DNA of 42,630 nt, taken from NCBI GenBank assembly GCA_004020545.1, contig SAQE01000055.1:1-42630 (forward strand), in the 5' to 3' direction. This document shows positions 18,369 to 26,766 of this stretch, one piece after another (positions within the stretch are counted from its first letter, which is position 1; each line of letters opens with the position of its first letter). The position numbers and the translations under genes were made by a program. This DNA is from Mesorhizobium sp. (GTDB taxonomy: Bacteria; Pseudomonadota; Alphaproteobacteria; Rhizobiales; Rhizobiaceae). The notes beneath the pieces are model-generated. The model was not told where the DNA came from. It worked only from the letters and a program-made list of their open reading frames with translations, and ran no database searches.

Positions 18369-18590
18369 ATGACGACTTTGGATCGAACCACTCGCGAAAC
18401 CGGCCGAGCTGGCCTCAGCCTGTCCGGCCTCGCCGGCCGCGCGCTCAGCCTGGCCTATCGCGCCATGAAGATGCGCAGCGAGCGCGCCGCGCTGCAGGCC
18501 ATGCCGGACTTTCTGCTGAAGGACATCGGCATCAGCCGCTCGCAGATCGAGTACTCCGTGCGCTACAGACAATTCGACACGGATGAGTGA
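18369..18590 (+). CDS. DUF1127 small basic protein (YjiS-like)
   Basis: 73 residues. The C-terminal DUF1127 signature is AALQAMPDFLLKDIGISRSQIE. The ATG at 18369 was chosen over 18357 because GGAG at 18359-18362 lies six bases upstream. Members of this family in alphaproteobacteria act in RNA metabolism and in phosphate, arginine or stress adaptation; that is family knowledge, not visible here. Two hairpins follow the stop: a UUCG-loop stem at 18592-18607 and a terminator at 18630-18654. Confidence 0.9.
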   Translation: MTTLDRTTRETGRAGLSLSGLAGRALSLAYRAMKMRSERAALQAMPDFLLKDIGISRSQIEYSVRYRQFDTDE

Positions 18591-18629
18591 CGGCCGCTTC
18601 GGCGGCCGGAACGGCTCGAAGGCCTGTCA

Positions 18630-18654
18630 AAAACCCCGGCATTGCCGGGGTTTT
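18630..18654 (+). terminator. Intrinsic terminator after DUF1127
   Basis: AAAACCCCGGC, a three-base ATT loop, GCCGGGGTTTT: an 11-bp perfect stem with a T run. The remainder of 18655-18855 has no gene and must hold the promoter of the OsmC operon. Confidence 0.85.
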
Positions 18655-18855
18655 CGCATTTGGCCCTGCCCGCCGACCGGCTTCCCGGGCGTTGGATTCC
18701 GGTGGCGGACGCTCGTCTCAAATGGAATGTCCAACGCAATTTCCACGGTAGGCGTATCAAAAATTCCACGCTCGCACCCACTCTCGTTCAAACGCTCGAC
18801 CGCCAAAGAAAAGCGTCACGGCAACCAAGCCGCAAACAACCCTGGGAGTAGAGAA

Positions 18856-19434
18856 ATGCAACCCAACACCAAACCTGAACGCGTTCCGCTCAACGGCGTC
18901 GACACGCCGAACCTGATCGCGACGATCAATTTCGTGGCCGGCCAGCCGGACCTGGCGAAGTTCCAGTTCCGCGCCCACAACGAATGGATCGAAGGCACCC
19001 ACAGCAAGAGCGTCATGCATGGCTTCTTCGGCGCCGGCCAGGAGCAGAAGCACGAGAAGCCCTACTACGCCGACAGCGACCATCCGGCCATTCTGTGCGG
19101 TGCCGACAATGCGCCGACGCCGGTCGAGTGGCTGCTGCACGGGCTGGCGAGCTGCCTGATGGCGGGCCTTGCCAACATCGCCGCGGCGCGCGGCATCAAG
19201 CTCAGCCGGGTCAAGTGCTCGGTCGACGGCGACATCGACCTGCGCGGCATCCTCGGTATCTCCGACGAGGTCCGCAACGGCTTCCAGAACATCCAGGTGT
19301 CGTTCGAGGTCGAAGGCGACGCGCCGACCGAGAAGCTCAACCAACTGGTCGAACAGGCCCGCGCCCGCTCGGCCGTCTTCGACGTGCTGACCAAGGGCGT
19401 GCCGGTCACGGTCGGGATCAAGACCATCCAGTGA
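18856..19434 (+). CDS. OsmC family protein (peroxiredoxin-like)
   Basis: 192 residues. OsmC/Ohr fold with the two conserved cysteines in AILCGADNAPTPVEWLLHG and LASCLMAG, which would form the peroxide-reducing pair. A GGGAG stretch precedes the ATG at 18856; longer frames back to 18583 run through the terminator and are rejected. It is the first gene of a run of four in one direction (OsmC, flavin monooxygenase-like, geranylgeranyl-reductase-like, MaoC). Possible roles are removal of organic hydroperoxides, or handling of reactive intermediates made by the two downstream flavoenzymes. Confidence 0.92.
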   Translation: MQPNTKPERVPLNGVDTPNLIATINFVAGQPDLAKFQFRAHNEWIEGTHSKSVMHGFFGAGQEQKHEKPYYADSDHPAILCGADNAPTPVEWLLHGLASCLMAGLANIAAARGIKLSRVKCSVDGDIDLRGILGISDEVRNGFQNIQVSFEVEGDAPTEKLNQLVEQARARSAVFDVLTKGVPVTVGIKTIQ

Positions 19435-19500
19435 TCCTTTGAAGGCCGGGGAGACGGTCCGGACCGGACCGTTTCCCTCCTCTGCCAGCGGAACGGAACC

Positions 19501-20721
19501 ATGAAACGGGCTGACGTCGTCATCGTCGGCGCGGGCCAGGCCGGCCTTGCGCTCAGCCATTGCATCGGCCGGATCGGCATCGAGCATGCCGTGCTGGAGC
19601 GCGGCCGCATCGGCGAACGCTGGCGCTCTGAGAGCTGGCGCACGCTCAGGCTCCTGACGCCGAACTGGCTGAACGCGTTGCCTGGCTCGCCCTATGAAGG
19701 CGGCGATCCGGACGGCTTCCTGGACAAACAGGCCTTCGTGGCGAGCCTGGAGGCCTATGCGGGGCGCTGGCAGGCGCCGGTCGAATGCGGCGTCGAGGTT
19801 TTCTCTTCGAGACGGACCGGCGACGGCTTTGTGCTCGAAACCAGCGCCGGCGCCTGGTCGGCCAAGGCCGTCGTGGTGGCAACGGGCCATTGCGACCGGC
19901 CGTCGATCCCTTTTGCGACCAGGGGTGGGCCGCTCGGCATCCACGCTTCGCAATATCGTTCCCCCGGCGAACTGCCGCCCGGCGGGGTGCTGGTCGTCGG
20001 CGCGTCCTCCTCCGGCGTGCAGATCGCCGACGAGCTCGCCCGCACGGGGCGGCGGGTGACGCTGTCCGTCGGCAAGCACACGCGCCTGCCAAGGCTGTGG
20101 CGTGGCAAGGACATCTTCTTCTGGCTCTGCCGGATGGGCTTCATGGCGCAGCCGCTCGAAGCGCTCGCCAATCCCGAAAGCGCCCGGCGCCAGCCCTCAC
20201 TGCAGCTCGCCGGGCGGCCGGACAAGGCCGATGTCGACCTCGCCACCCTGCAGGCGCTTGGCGTCGAGCTGGCCGGGCGCGTGCGCGGGATTGCCGATCG
20301 CGAGATCGTCTTCGCCGACGATCTTGCGCCGCAGATCGCGGCGGCGGAAGCGAAGCAAGCCCGCCTGCTCGCCGAGATCGACCGCTTCGCCGGCGACGCG
20401 CGACCGGGCCGGCGCGAGCCGGTGGCGGTGCCTTCGGCTTGGCCCCAGCGGCTTTCGCTGACGGACGGCTCGATCCGCACCATCATCTGGGCGACCGGCT
20501 ATGCGCGGTCGTTCGGCTGGCTGGAACCGCTGGCGCTCGGCGCCGACGGCGAGCTCGCACATCAGGGCGGCGTCACCAGCGTTCCCGGCCTCTATGCGCT
20601 CGGCTTCCGCTTCCTGCGTAAGCGCGATTCCAACTTCATCGGCGGCGTCGGCGCGGACGCGCAAGCGATCGCCGCCGAGATCTCCCGCTATCTCGACCGC
20701 GACGGCCGCCAAGCCGCCTGA
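19501..20721 (+). CDS. FAD-dependent monooxygenase-like oxidoreductase (CzcO/FMO type)
   Basis: 406 residues with two Rossmann motifs: ADVVIVGAGQAGLALSHCIG at the N terminus for FAD and GGVLVVGASSSGVQIADELA near residue 160 for NADPH. The stretch IIWATGYARSFGWL is the ATG motif of flavin-containing monooxygenases; the classical FxGxxxHxxxW fingerprint is only partly kept (GIHASQYRSP). Second gene of the OsmC operon, 66 bp after OsmC. It probably hydroxylates or oxygenates a small organic substrate; identity unknown. Confidence 0.88.
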   Translation: MKRADVVIVGAGQAGLALSHCIGRIGIEHAVLERGRIGERWRSESWRTLRLLTPNWLNALPGSPYEGGDPDGFLDKQAFVASLEAYAGRWQAPVECGVEVFSSRRTGDGFVLETSAGAWSAKAVVVATGHCDRPSIPFATRGGPLGIHASQYRSPGELPPGGVLVVGASSSGVQIADELARTGRRVTLSVGKHTRLPRLWRGKDIFFWLCRMGFMAQPLEALANPESARRQPSLQLAGRPDKADVDLATLQALGVELAGRVRGIADREIVFADDLAPQIAAAEAKQARLLAEIDRFAGDARPGRREPVAVPSAWPQRLSLTDGSIRTIIWATGYARSFGWLEPLALGADGELAHQGGVTSVPGLYALGFRFLRKRDSNFIGGVGADAQAIAAEISRYLDRDGRQAA

Positions 20722-20740
20722 AGGAGACCGCTTGAGGACA

Positions 20741-22048
20741 ATGACGATGACGACAACCCCGATTTCCCTTCCGCCCGTGCTCAAGCGCGGCCATTACGAC
20801 GCCATCGTCGTCGGCGCGCGCTGCGCCGGCGCCTCGACGGCCCTGCTGCTGGCGCGTGCTGGCCTGAAAGTGCTGGCAATCGATCGCAGGTCCTATGGCT
20901 CCGACACGCTGTCGACGCATGCGCTGATGCGGCCCGCCGTGCTGCAGCTTTCGCGCTGGGGCCTGCTGGAGCCGCTGCTCAAGGCCGGCACGCCGCTGAT
21001 CGAGGCGACGACGTTCCACTATGGCGACGAGGAGATCACCATCCCGCTCAATGCCGGGCCTGACCTTCCCGGCCTGATCGCGCCGCGGCGCACCGTGCTC
21101 GACCGCATGCTCGTCGACGCCGCTCGCAAGGCCGGCGCCGAGTTCCTGCACGACATGGCGGTCGGGGACCTCTTTGCCGACACGCGCGGACGCGTGCGCG
21201 GCGTCGAGATCCGCCGCGCCGGCCGCGCCGCCTTGCGGGTGAGCGCCGACATCGTGGTCGGCGCCGACGGCATCGGCTCGCTGGTGGCGAAATGCTGCGA
21301 CGCGCAGGTGCTGCGAAGCGGTACCGTTTCGGCCGCCCATGTCTATGGCTATGCGCCTGTCGAACCAAGGGGCGGCTACCACTGGTATTTCCGCGACGGC
21401 ATCGCCGGATCCCTGATCCCGACCAATGACGGGCTGGCCTGCATCGTTGCTTCGGTGCCGACGTGGCTGTTCGACCAGCGCTTCCGCCTCGGCCACGGCC
21501 GGGCCCGCATGGAGGTGCTGGGGGCGCTTTCGCCGGCGCTTGCCGAACAGGCGAGCCGAGCGCCGAAGGATGTCCGCCTGCAGGCGTTCCGTGGCGTGCC
21601 GGGTTACATCCGCCAGGCCCATGGCCCCGGCTGGGCGCTGGTCGGCGATGCCGGCTTCTTCCGCGACCCGATCACCTCGCATGGCATTTCCGACGCGCTG
21701 CGCGATGCTGCGGGCCTGGCGCACGCCGTCATCGACGGCTCGGCGGCGGCCTTCGCGGCCTGGCAGCAGGAGCGCGATCTGTTCGCCAACCAGATACTCG
21801 ACACCACGGACGCGGTAGCGGGTTTCGACTGGACGCTCGCCGACATCGGCGAGCGGCATCGCCGCTTCAGCGCCGTCATGAAGGCCGAGGTCCAGGCGCT
21901 GGCCGGACAGCCGATGCCGGTCCGCCGCGCCTCGTCAGCGGCAGGCCGGCAACCGACGACCTATCGGCCGCCGGCCAACCAGGACGAGCCGCAGGCCCCG
22001 GCCGGCGCCTCGAACCTCCATCGCAACCGAACCGGAGCAAGACCATGA
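20741..22048 (+). CDS. FAD-dependent oxidoreductase, geranylgeranyl reductase-like
   Basis: About 435 residues. FAD-binding N terminus (HYDAIVVGARCAGASTALLL, then GLKVLAIDRR) and the GD motif VGDAGFFRDPITSHGISDAL place it among PHBH-fold flavoproteins related to geranylgeranyl reductases and tryptophan halogenase-like enzymes; no halogenase WxWxIP motif was seen. Start: ATG 20741; a TTG at 20732, five bases after AAGGAG, is equally possible. It begins 19 bp after the upstream gene stops and its own stop overlaps the MaoC start (ATGA). Substrate unknown. The C-terminal ~40 residues are Pro/Arg-rich and probably unstructured. Confidence 0.87.
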   Translation: MTMTTTPISLPPVLKRGHYDAIVVGARCAGASTALLLARAGLKVLAIDRRSYGSDTLSTHALMRPAVLQLSRWGLLEPLLKAGTPLIEATTFHYGDEEITIPLNAGPDLPGLIAPRRTVLDRMLVDAARKAGAEFLHDMAVGDLFADTRGRVRGVEIRRAGRAALRVSADIVVGADGIGSLVAKCCDAQVLRSGTVSAAHVYGYAPVEPRGGYHWYFRDGIAGSLIPTNDGLACIVASVPTWLFDQRFRLGHGRARMEVLGALSPALAEQASRAPKDVRLQAFRGVPGYIRQAHGPGWALVGDAGFFRDPITSHGISDALRDAAGLAHAVIDGSAAAFAAWQQERDLFANQILDTTDAVAGFDWTLADIGERHRRFSAVMKAEVQALAGQPMPVRRASSAAGRQPTTYRPPANQDEPQAPAGASNLHRNRTGARP

Positions 22049-22500
22049 CTGTGCATTTGATGAAGGACGGGTGGATCGGCGTCATCAAGGGGCGGCCGCA
22101 AGTGGGCGCCGTCGCCGAGCGTTCGCGGCGCACACGACCGCAGGATATCGACGCGTTCGCGGACATGACCGGCGACCGCAACCCGCTGCATTACGACAAG
22201 GCGCTGGCCGAGGCTTCGGTGTTCGGCAAGCTCATCGTGCAGGGCGGCGTCACCTCCGGCATGCTCAACGCGGTGGTGGCGGAGGATCTTCCCGGCCCCG
22301 GCTCGGTGTTCCTCGAAGTCTCATGGAAATTCGTCAAGGCGGTCGGCGTCGGCGAGTTGATCACCGGCCGCGTCGAGGTCAAGGAGGTGCGCGCCGACAA
22401 GCCGATCACAAAGCTGGAGACATCGGTGCGCAACGAGGCGGGCGACGTCTGCCTAACCGGCACCGCGACAGTGTTCACCGTGCCGCTGGCCAAGGGCTGA
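22045..22500 (+). CDS. MaoC-like dehydratase/hydratase
   Basis: 151 residues, a single hot-dog domain. The hydratase 2 signature is DMTGDRNPLHYDKALAEASV followed by FGKLIVQGGVTSGMLN, with the Asp and His of the catalytic pair in place. Members hydrate enoyl-CoA thioesters; a thioester substrate fits a lipid- or polyketide-like role for the operon. The ATG overlaps the previous stop by four bases. Last gene of the operon: a 10-bp inverted repeat follows and the next gene is convergent. Confidence 0.9.
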   Translation: MTVHLMKDGWIGVIKGRPQVGAVAERSRRTRPQDIDAFADMTGDRNPLHYDKALAEASVFGKLIVQGGVTSGMLNAVVAEDLPGPGSVFLEVSWKFVKAVGVGELITGRVEVKEVRADKPITKLETSVRNEAGDVCLTGTATVFTVPLAKG

Positions 22501-22528
22501 ACAACTTAGATTGTCCGGAGAAAATTGA

Positions 22529-22578
22529 GGCCGGTGCCGCAGTGGGCGGGGGGCGTTGGGGTAGCTGAGGCACCGGCC
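22529..22578. terminator. Inverted repeat between convergent genes, possible terminator
   Basis: GGCCGGTGCC (22529-22538) and GGCACCGGCC (22569-22578) form a perfect 10-bp stem with a 30-base G-rich loop, between the MaoC stop and the convergent SARP-hydrolase gene. There is no T run, so a terminator role is tentative. Confidence 0.45.
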
Positions 22579-22657
22579 GAAGGCGGAATGAACCGCCGCC
22601 ACTCAAGATAGGTTTCGCGCGCGGCGGCGAAATTACGCGATCGCGGAAGGAACATGC

Positions 22658-24256
22658 CTACGACCCCGCCGTCTCGGCGACGAAGGCGCGGACGTGGCCG
22701 ATGAACTCGTCGAAGGCGGGTTCGCCTTCGAGCAGGATGTGGTTGCGGCTCTCCAGCTCGAAGAAGCGCGCGCCGGGAATGCCCGCGGCCATGGTGCGAC
22801 CGGATTCGACCGGGGCAACGTTGTCTTCCCGGGCGTGCAGCACCAGGGTCGGCACCCGCACCTTTTCCAAGAGGTCGCTGACATCGATCACGGAGAAGGC
22901 GCTCTGCAGGCGCCAGGCGTCGTCCGGCGATATGGTGCGCAGCATCAGATCGTCCATCCAGGCGAAATGCTCGTGCGTAGCGCCGGGGATGAACATGGAG
23001 CAGAAAACCTGGCGGAACATCGGGTTCGACTTGCCCCAGCCCTCGCGCATCAGCGTTGCGATCGCCTCTCGCGTCGCGATCTCGCCGGCGTCGCCGCGCG
23101 CCCGCCAGCCTTTGACATAGCCGCCATAGAGGATCATGCCCGACACCTTCTCAGGATGGCGTATGGCGTAGGCGATCGACACCGCGCAACTCTGCGAGAG
23201 GCCGAGAAGCGTGAAGCGGTCGAGCCCGGCCGCCTCGACCACGCATTCGAGATCCGAGACCATAGTGTCGAAGGAGACGTCGACCACGTGGCGTTGCGAC
23301 AGGCCGTTGCAGCGCTCGTCGTAGCGCACCAGTTGGTTCTCGCGCGACAGCGCCGACATCCAGTGCCGCCAGATCGGGCTGTCCCAGTCGAAGGTGAGAT
23401 GCGACATCCAATGCGCGGCGCGCAGGATGGCCGGGCCGCTGCCGGTCTTGGCAAAAGCAAGCCTCGTACCGTCGAGCGCCCGGCAGAAGTGGACAGCGCG
23501 GCCAGGGTCCTGCGCGGCCGTCAGGCTCTTCGCGGGCGGAGGCGATTGCGCCGGCGCCGTGGCATTCGCGCCTGGTTGCGCGGAGCGCGACGTCGGCTTG
23601 GCGGCCGCCGCCCTCACCTTCTCCTCCAGCGCCTCGATCTCTTCCGCCAGGCCTATATCCTCCGGCAGCAGACGGCGCAGGCGCCGGGCAAGCGGCAGCG
23701 CCCGCCTCGGCTCGCCGGCCAGCCGTTCGACCAGCTCGCGCAGGATGCCGAGTTCGGCGAGCTCGACCTCGCTGGCAAGGCCCTTGCGCCAGGCCTCGTA
23801 TTGGAAGCAGCGCTCGAGCGAGAGATCGGCGAGGAAATCGCCTCGGATCGAACCGGCAGCGGCCTCGAGCTCTTCCGTCGACGCCAAGGAAAGATCGCCC
23901 TTCGCCAGCGGCAGCAACCGGGCATAGTCCGTTGCGACCTTGAGGGAGACGCTGTTGCGGTCGGCGACCAGGGCGGATTCGTCGTCGCCCAGCACCTGGC
24001 GGATCTTGGACAGGCTCCAGCGTAAGGCGCCGCGCGGATCGTCGGGAATATCCCAGAAGATCTCGCAAAGCCGCTCGCGCTGATGCGGCTTGCCGGTGAC
24101 CGCGAGATAGGCGAGCAAGGCTCTCGTCTTGCGCGACGGCGGCAGGTCGAGCAGCGCGCCATCGCGGGCCACCTGGAAATCGCCGAGCACGCAAATGTCC
24201 AGCGGCCCGATATACGGACCGTCGGTCATGCGGCCAGGCACCCCTTCGACTGCCAT
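22658..24256 (-). CDS. SARP-type transcriptional activator fused to alpha/beta hydrolase
   Basis: 532 residues. Residues ~18-215 form a winged-helix plus bacterial transcriptional activation (BTAD) region (ICVLGDFQVARDGALLDLPP, RALLAYLA, RGALRWSLSKIRQVLG). An Ala/Pro-rich linker (~216-250) leads to an alpha/beta hydrolase (~255-532) with nucleophile Ser354 (GLSQS), Asp478 (HAREDNVAP) and His506 (RNHILLEG), so the triad looks intact. The hydrolase may sense or cleave a ligand that controls DNA binding. Start ATG at 24256; ATG at 24229 is an alternative. It is convergent with the OsmC operon, which is its most likely target by position. Confidence 0.9.
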   Translation of the reverse strand: MAVEGVPGRMTDGPYIGPLDICVLGDFQVARDGALLDLPPSRKTRALLAYLAVTGKPHQRERLCEIFWDIPDDPRGALRWSLSKIRQVLGDDESALVADRNSVSLKVATDYARLLPLAKGDLSLASTEELEAAAGSIRGDFLADLSLERCFQYEAWRKGLASEVELAELGILRELVERLAGEPRRALPLARRLRRLLPEDIGLAEEIEALEEKVRAAAAKPTSRSAQPGANATAPAQSPPPAKSLTAAQDPGRAVHFCRALDGTRLAFAKTGSGPAILRAAHWMSHLTFDWDSPIWRHWMSALSRENQLVRYDERCNGLSQRHVVDVSFDTMVSDLECVVEAAGLDRFTLLGLSQSCAVSIAYAIRHPEKVSGMILYGGYVKGWRARGDAGEIATREAIATLMREGWGKSNPMFRQVFCSMFIPGATHEHFAWMDDLMLRTISPDDAWRLQSAFSVIDVSDLLEKVRVPTLVLHAREDNVAPVESGRTMAAGIPGARFFELESRNHILLEGEPAFDEFIGHVRAFVAETAGS

Positions 24257-24437
24257 TTACCCCTTTGCTTCTCGCAGCGGGAGAAGACCGCACCGCAATA
24301 TCAAAATCGGCTAATTTACGAAAGCCTCGTCGCTATCGGCTTGGGGCTGAGTTACGACAGGACGGGTGGCGGCGAATGTATGATGGGTAACATTGGCGGC
24401 GGTGCGGTGCCGCGACGGGAAGGCCGGACCCAGGATT

Positions 24438-25136
24438 TCAGCCCGCGGGACTCACGGCGGCGCGGGGGCCCGGCCTGATGTGAGCGAACATGCTGCGGGC
24501 GTTCCAGGTCGGGAAGGCTCTTGCGAGCGACAGGTCGCCCTCGAGTTGGATGCGGTCCTCGCGGGTAGCCTGGGCCCACGTAAGCTGTCCGGCGTGCCAT
24601 TTGACGAAGGCTTCGGCTTCCGCCGTGATGTAGAGGTCCTCGTCGAGGCCAGGGCACGTCTTGCAGATCTCGGTGTCTCCAAGCTCGATGAGCAGCCAAT
24701 AGCGCTCACGGCGCGGGCGGCCCGTGAAGTCGAAACGGATGACGACGCGTCGATCGGGGAGCCGATCCCGGCGGAGCGCATTGCACATCGACCACAGAGC
24801 CACAAAGGGGTCGAGGTGCTGGGGGGCAATCTCGAGCCAATGCGCACCCCACTCGCCGAGCGACTGGCAGACCGTGAAGAGGTCGTGGCCCGCGGACGTG
24901 AGCTCATAATGGCGCCCGCGCCCGTCGGGCTTGGGTGCCGACTCGACGACACCGACCCATTCGAGTTGCTTGAGCCGCTCCGAGAGCAGCGTACGGGAGA
25001 GTCCGGGCGCGCCCTCCAGGATCTCGCTGAAGCTTCCGCAGCCAAGGTACAAATTGCGGATGATCAGCGGTGTCCAGCGCTCGGCGAAAATCTCGGCGCC
25101 GCGGGCGATGGGGCAGTACTGGCCGTACGTTCTCAC
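24438..25136 (-). CDS. HxlR-type winged-helix transcriptional regulator
   Basis: 232 residues from a GTG at 25136, chosen because family proteins begin RTYGQYCPIARGAEI. Winged helix: AERWTPLIIRNLYLGCGSFS and LSRTLLSERLKQLEWVG. The C-terminal ~110 residues are an extra domain found in actinobacterial-type members (EICKTCPGLDEDLYITAEAE). The reading frame extends far upstream, but that part overlaps the divergent oxidoreductase and is rejected. 111 bp separate it from that gene, which it likely represses. Style and neighbour suggest acquisition from an actinobacterial source; that is inference. Confidence 0.88.
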   Translation of the reverse strand: MRTYGQYCPIARGAEIFAERWTPLIIRNLYLGCGSFSEILEGAPGLSRTLLSERLKQLEWVGVVESAPKPDGRGRHYELTSAGHDLFTVCQSLGEWGAHWLEIAPQHLDPFVALWSMCNALRRDRLPDRRVVIRFDFTGRPRRERYWLLIELGDTEICKTCPGLDEDLYITAEAEAFVKWHAGQLTWAQATREDRIQLEGDLSLARAFPTWNARSMFAHIRPGPRAAVSPAG

Positions 25137-25247
25137 GCCACCAGTGTTCCACGCCTGCCGTCGGCTGTGAAGTCCAGATTCTTGACTATACGGCAGCGGT
25201 CCGCGGTGATCCGATGTGGCCTTCCTGCGAGAGAGGAGGACACGACA

Positions 25248-26684
25248 ATGACAACTATGATCGTCGGCCACCGGAGCCAGCAGCCAAACGTCGCGGCGAT
25301 CAACGGATTCCAAGGCCGGCTGATCAGTGCCGACCACGCCGACTACGACATCGCCCGCGCAGTCTGGAACGGCGCCATCGACCGGCGCCCGCGCCTGATC
25401 GCCCGATGCATCGGGGCCGCCGACGTGATCGCGGCCGTGCGCTTCGCCCGCGACAACGATCTGGAGATCGCCATACGAGGCGGGGGCCACAACGTGGCGG
25501 GCACCGCCGTTTGCGACGACGGGATCGTCATCGACCTCTCGGCGATGCGGGGCGTGCGAGTCGATCCCGCCGACCGCAGCGCCTGGGTGCAGGGTGGTGC
25601 GCTCTGGGGCGACGTCGACCGCGAGACCCAGGCGCACGGTCTGGCCACCACCGGCGGAATCGTGAGCCACACCGGAGTCGCCGGACTCACCCTCGGCGGT
25701 GGCGTCGGCTGGCTGATGCGCAAGCACGGCCTCTCAGTCGACAACCTACTCGCCGCCGATGTCGTAACGGCCGACGGTGATCTGCTGCGGGCGTCCGAGG
25801 ACGAGCACTCCGACCTGTTCTGGGCATTGCGAGGCGGTGGGGGCAACTTCGGCGTGGTCACCTCGTTCGAGTTCCGTCTCCACGCCGTCGGGCCTACCGT
25901 GCTGGCCGGGCCCATCCTATGGGACGCAAACGACGCCGGGGATGTCCTCCGCTTCTACCGCGACTTCGTCCGCGATGCTCCCGACGAGCTCGGCACGGTC
26001 GTGAGGTTCGGTACCGCCCCGCCGCTGCCCGTCATCCCTGAGGATCTGCACTGGCGCCCCGTGATGATCGTGGGTAGCTGCTACGCCGGGCCGATCGAGG
26101 ACGGTGAGAAGACGCTCCGCCCGCTCCGCGCATTCCGGACTCCCCTCCTCGACCTGGTCGGGCCCACGCCGTACGTGGGGTTCCAGAGCGCTCTCGACAC
26201 AACCGTCCCCCACGGCTGGAACTACTACTGGAAGTCCACCCACCTGCCCGAGCTCCGCGACGAGCTCATCGACGTGATCGCCGGGCACGCGTTCTCCTCC
26301 TCATCGCCGCGGTCCTACGTGGCGCTGTTCCAACTGAAGGGGGCGGTGAGCCGTGTGGCCGAGGGCGAGACGGCGTTTGGGAACCGCCAGGCGTCGCACG
26401 CGATCACCCTGGACGCGGCGTGGCGACCCGGCGAGGATTATGGCGACCGGGACACCGCCTGGACGAGGGCGCTCTTCGCCGCCCTCGGGCCCTTCCGCGA
26501 AGGCGTTTACGTCAACTTCCTCGGCGACGACGAAGATCCGAACCGGGTCCGCGAGGCGTACGGCGAGTCTGTCTACGACCGGCTGGTGGACGTGAAGACC
26601 GCGTACGACCCCGACAACGTCTTCCACCACAACCAGAACATCCGCCCCGATTTGAGTGACAGTCTGGGCTGCTCCGACGGCTAA
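25248..26684 (+). CDS. FAD-linked oxidoreductase, berberine bridge enzyme type
   Basis: 478 residues. PCMH-type FAD domain with AIRGGGHNVAGTAVCDDG; His81 is the expected covalent FAD attachment site. The second attachment Cys of bicovalent members is Val139 here (GGIVSHTGVAGLTLGGGVG), so one covalent bond is predicted. The C-terminal BBE segment ends in VDVKTAYDPDNVFHHNQNI. The start ATG is firmly set by GAGGAGGA seven bases upstream. Divergent from the HxlR regulator. Such enzymes oxidise sugars or secondary metabolites; the substrate is unknown. Codon choice appears to differ from its neighbours by eye. Confidence 0.92.
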   Translation: MTTMIVGHRSQQPNVAAINGFQGRLISADHADYDIARAVWNGAIDRRPRLIARCIGAADVIAAVRFARDNDLEIAIRGGGHNVAGTAVCDDGIVIDLSAMRGVRVDPADRSAWVQGGALWGDVDRETQAHGLATTGGIVSHTGVAGLTLGGGVGWLMRKHGLSVDNLLAADVVTADGDLLRASEDEHSDLFWALRGGGGNFGVVTSFEFRLHAVGPTVLAGPILWDANDAGDVLRFYRDFVRDAPDELGTVVRFGTAPPLPVIPEDLHWRPVMIVGSCYAGPIEDGEKTLRPLRAFRTPLLDLVGPTPYVGFQSALDTTVPHGWNYYWKSTHLPELRDELIDVIAGHAFSSSSPRSYVALFQLKGAVSRVAEGETAFGNRQASHAITLDAAWRPGEDYGDRDTAWTRALFAALGPFREGVYVNFLGDDEDPNRVREAYGESVYDRLVDVKTAYDPDNVFHHNQNIRPDLSDSLGCSDG

Positions 26685-26702
26685 ATAAGCATGAACAGGC
26701 CG

Positions 26703-26765
26703 ACGGAACAACGCCCCCTCTGGCCCGCCGGCCATCTCCCTCTCAAGAAGGGGGAGGTTGAGCGC
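26703..26765. repeat. Family B repeat, partial
   Basis: ccccctctggcccgccggcc, then atctccctctcaagaaggggg: half of the family B unit, between convergent genes. Confidence 0.55.
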
Positions 26766-26766
26766 G

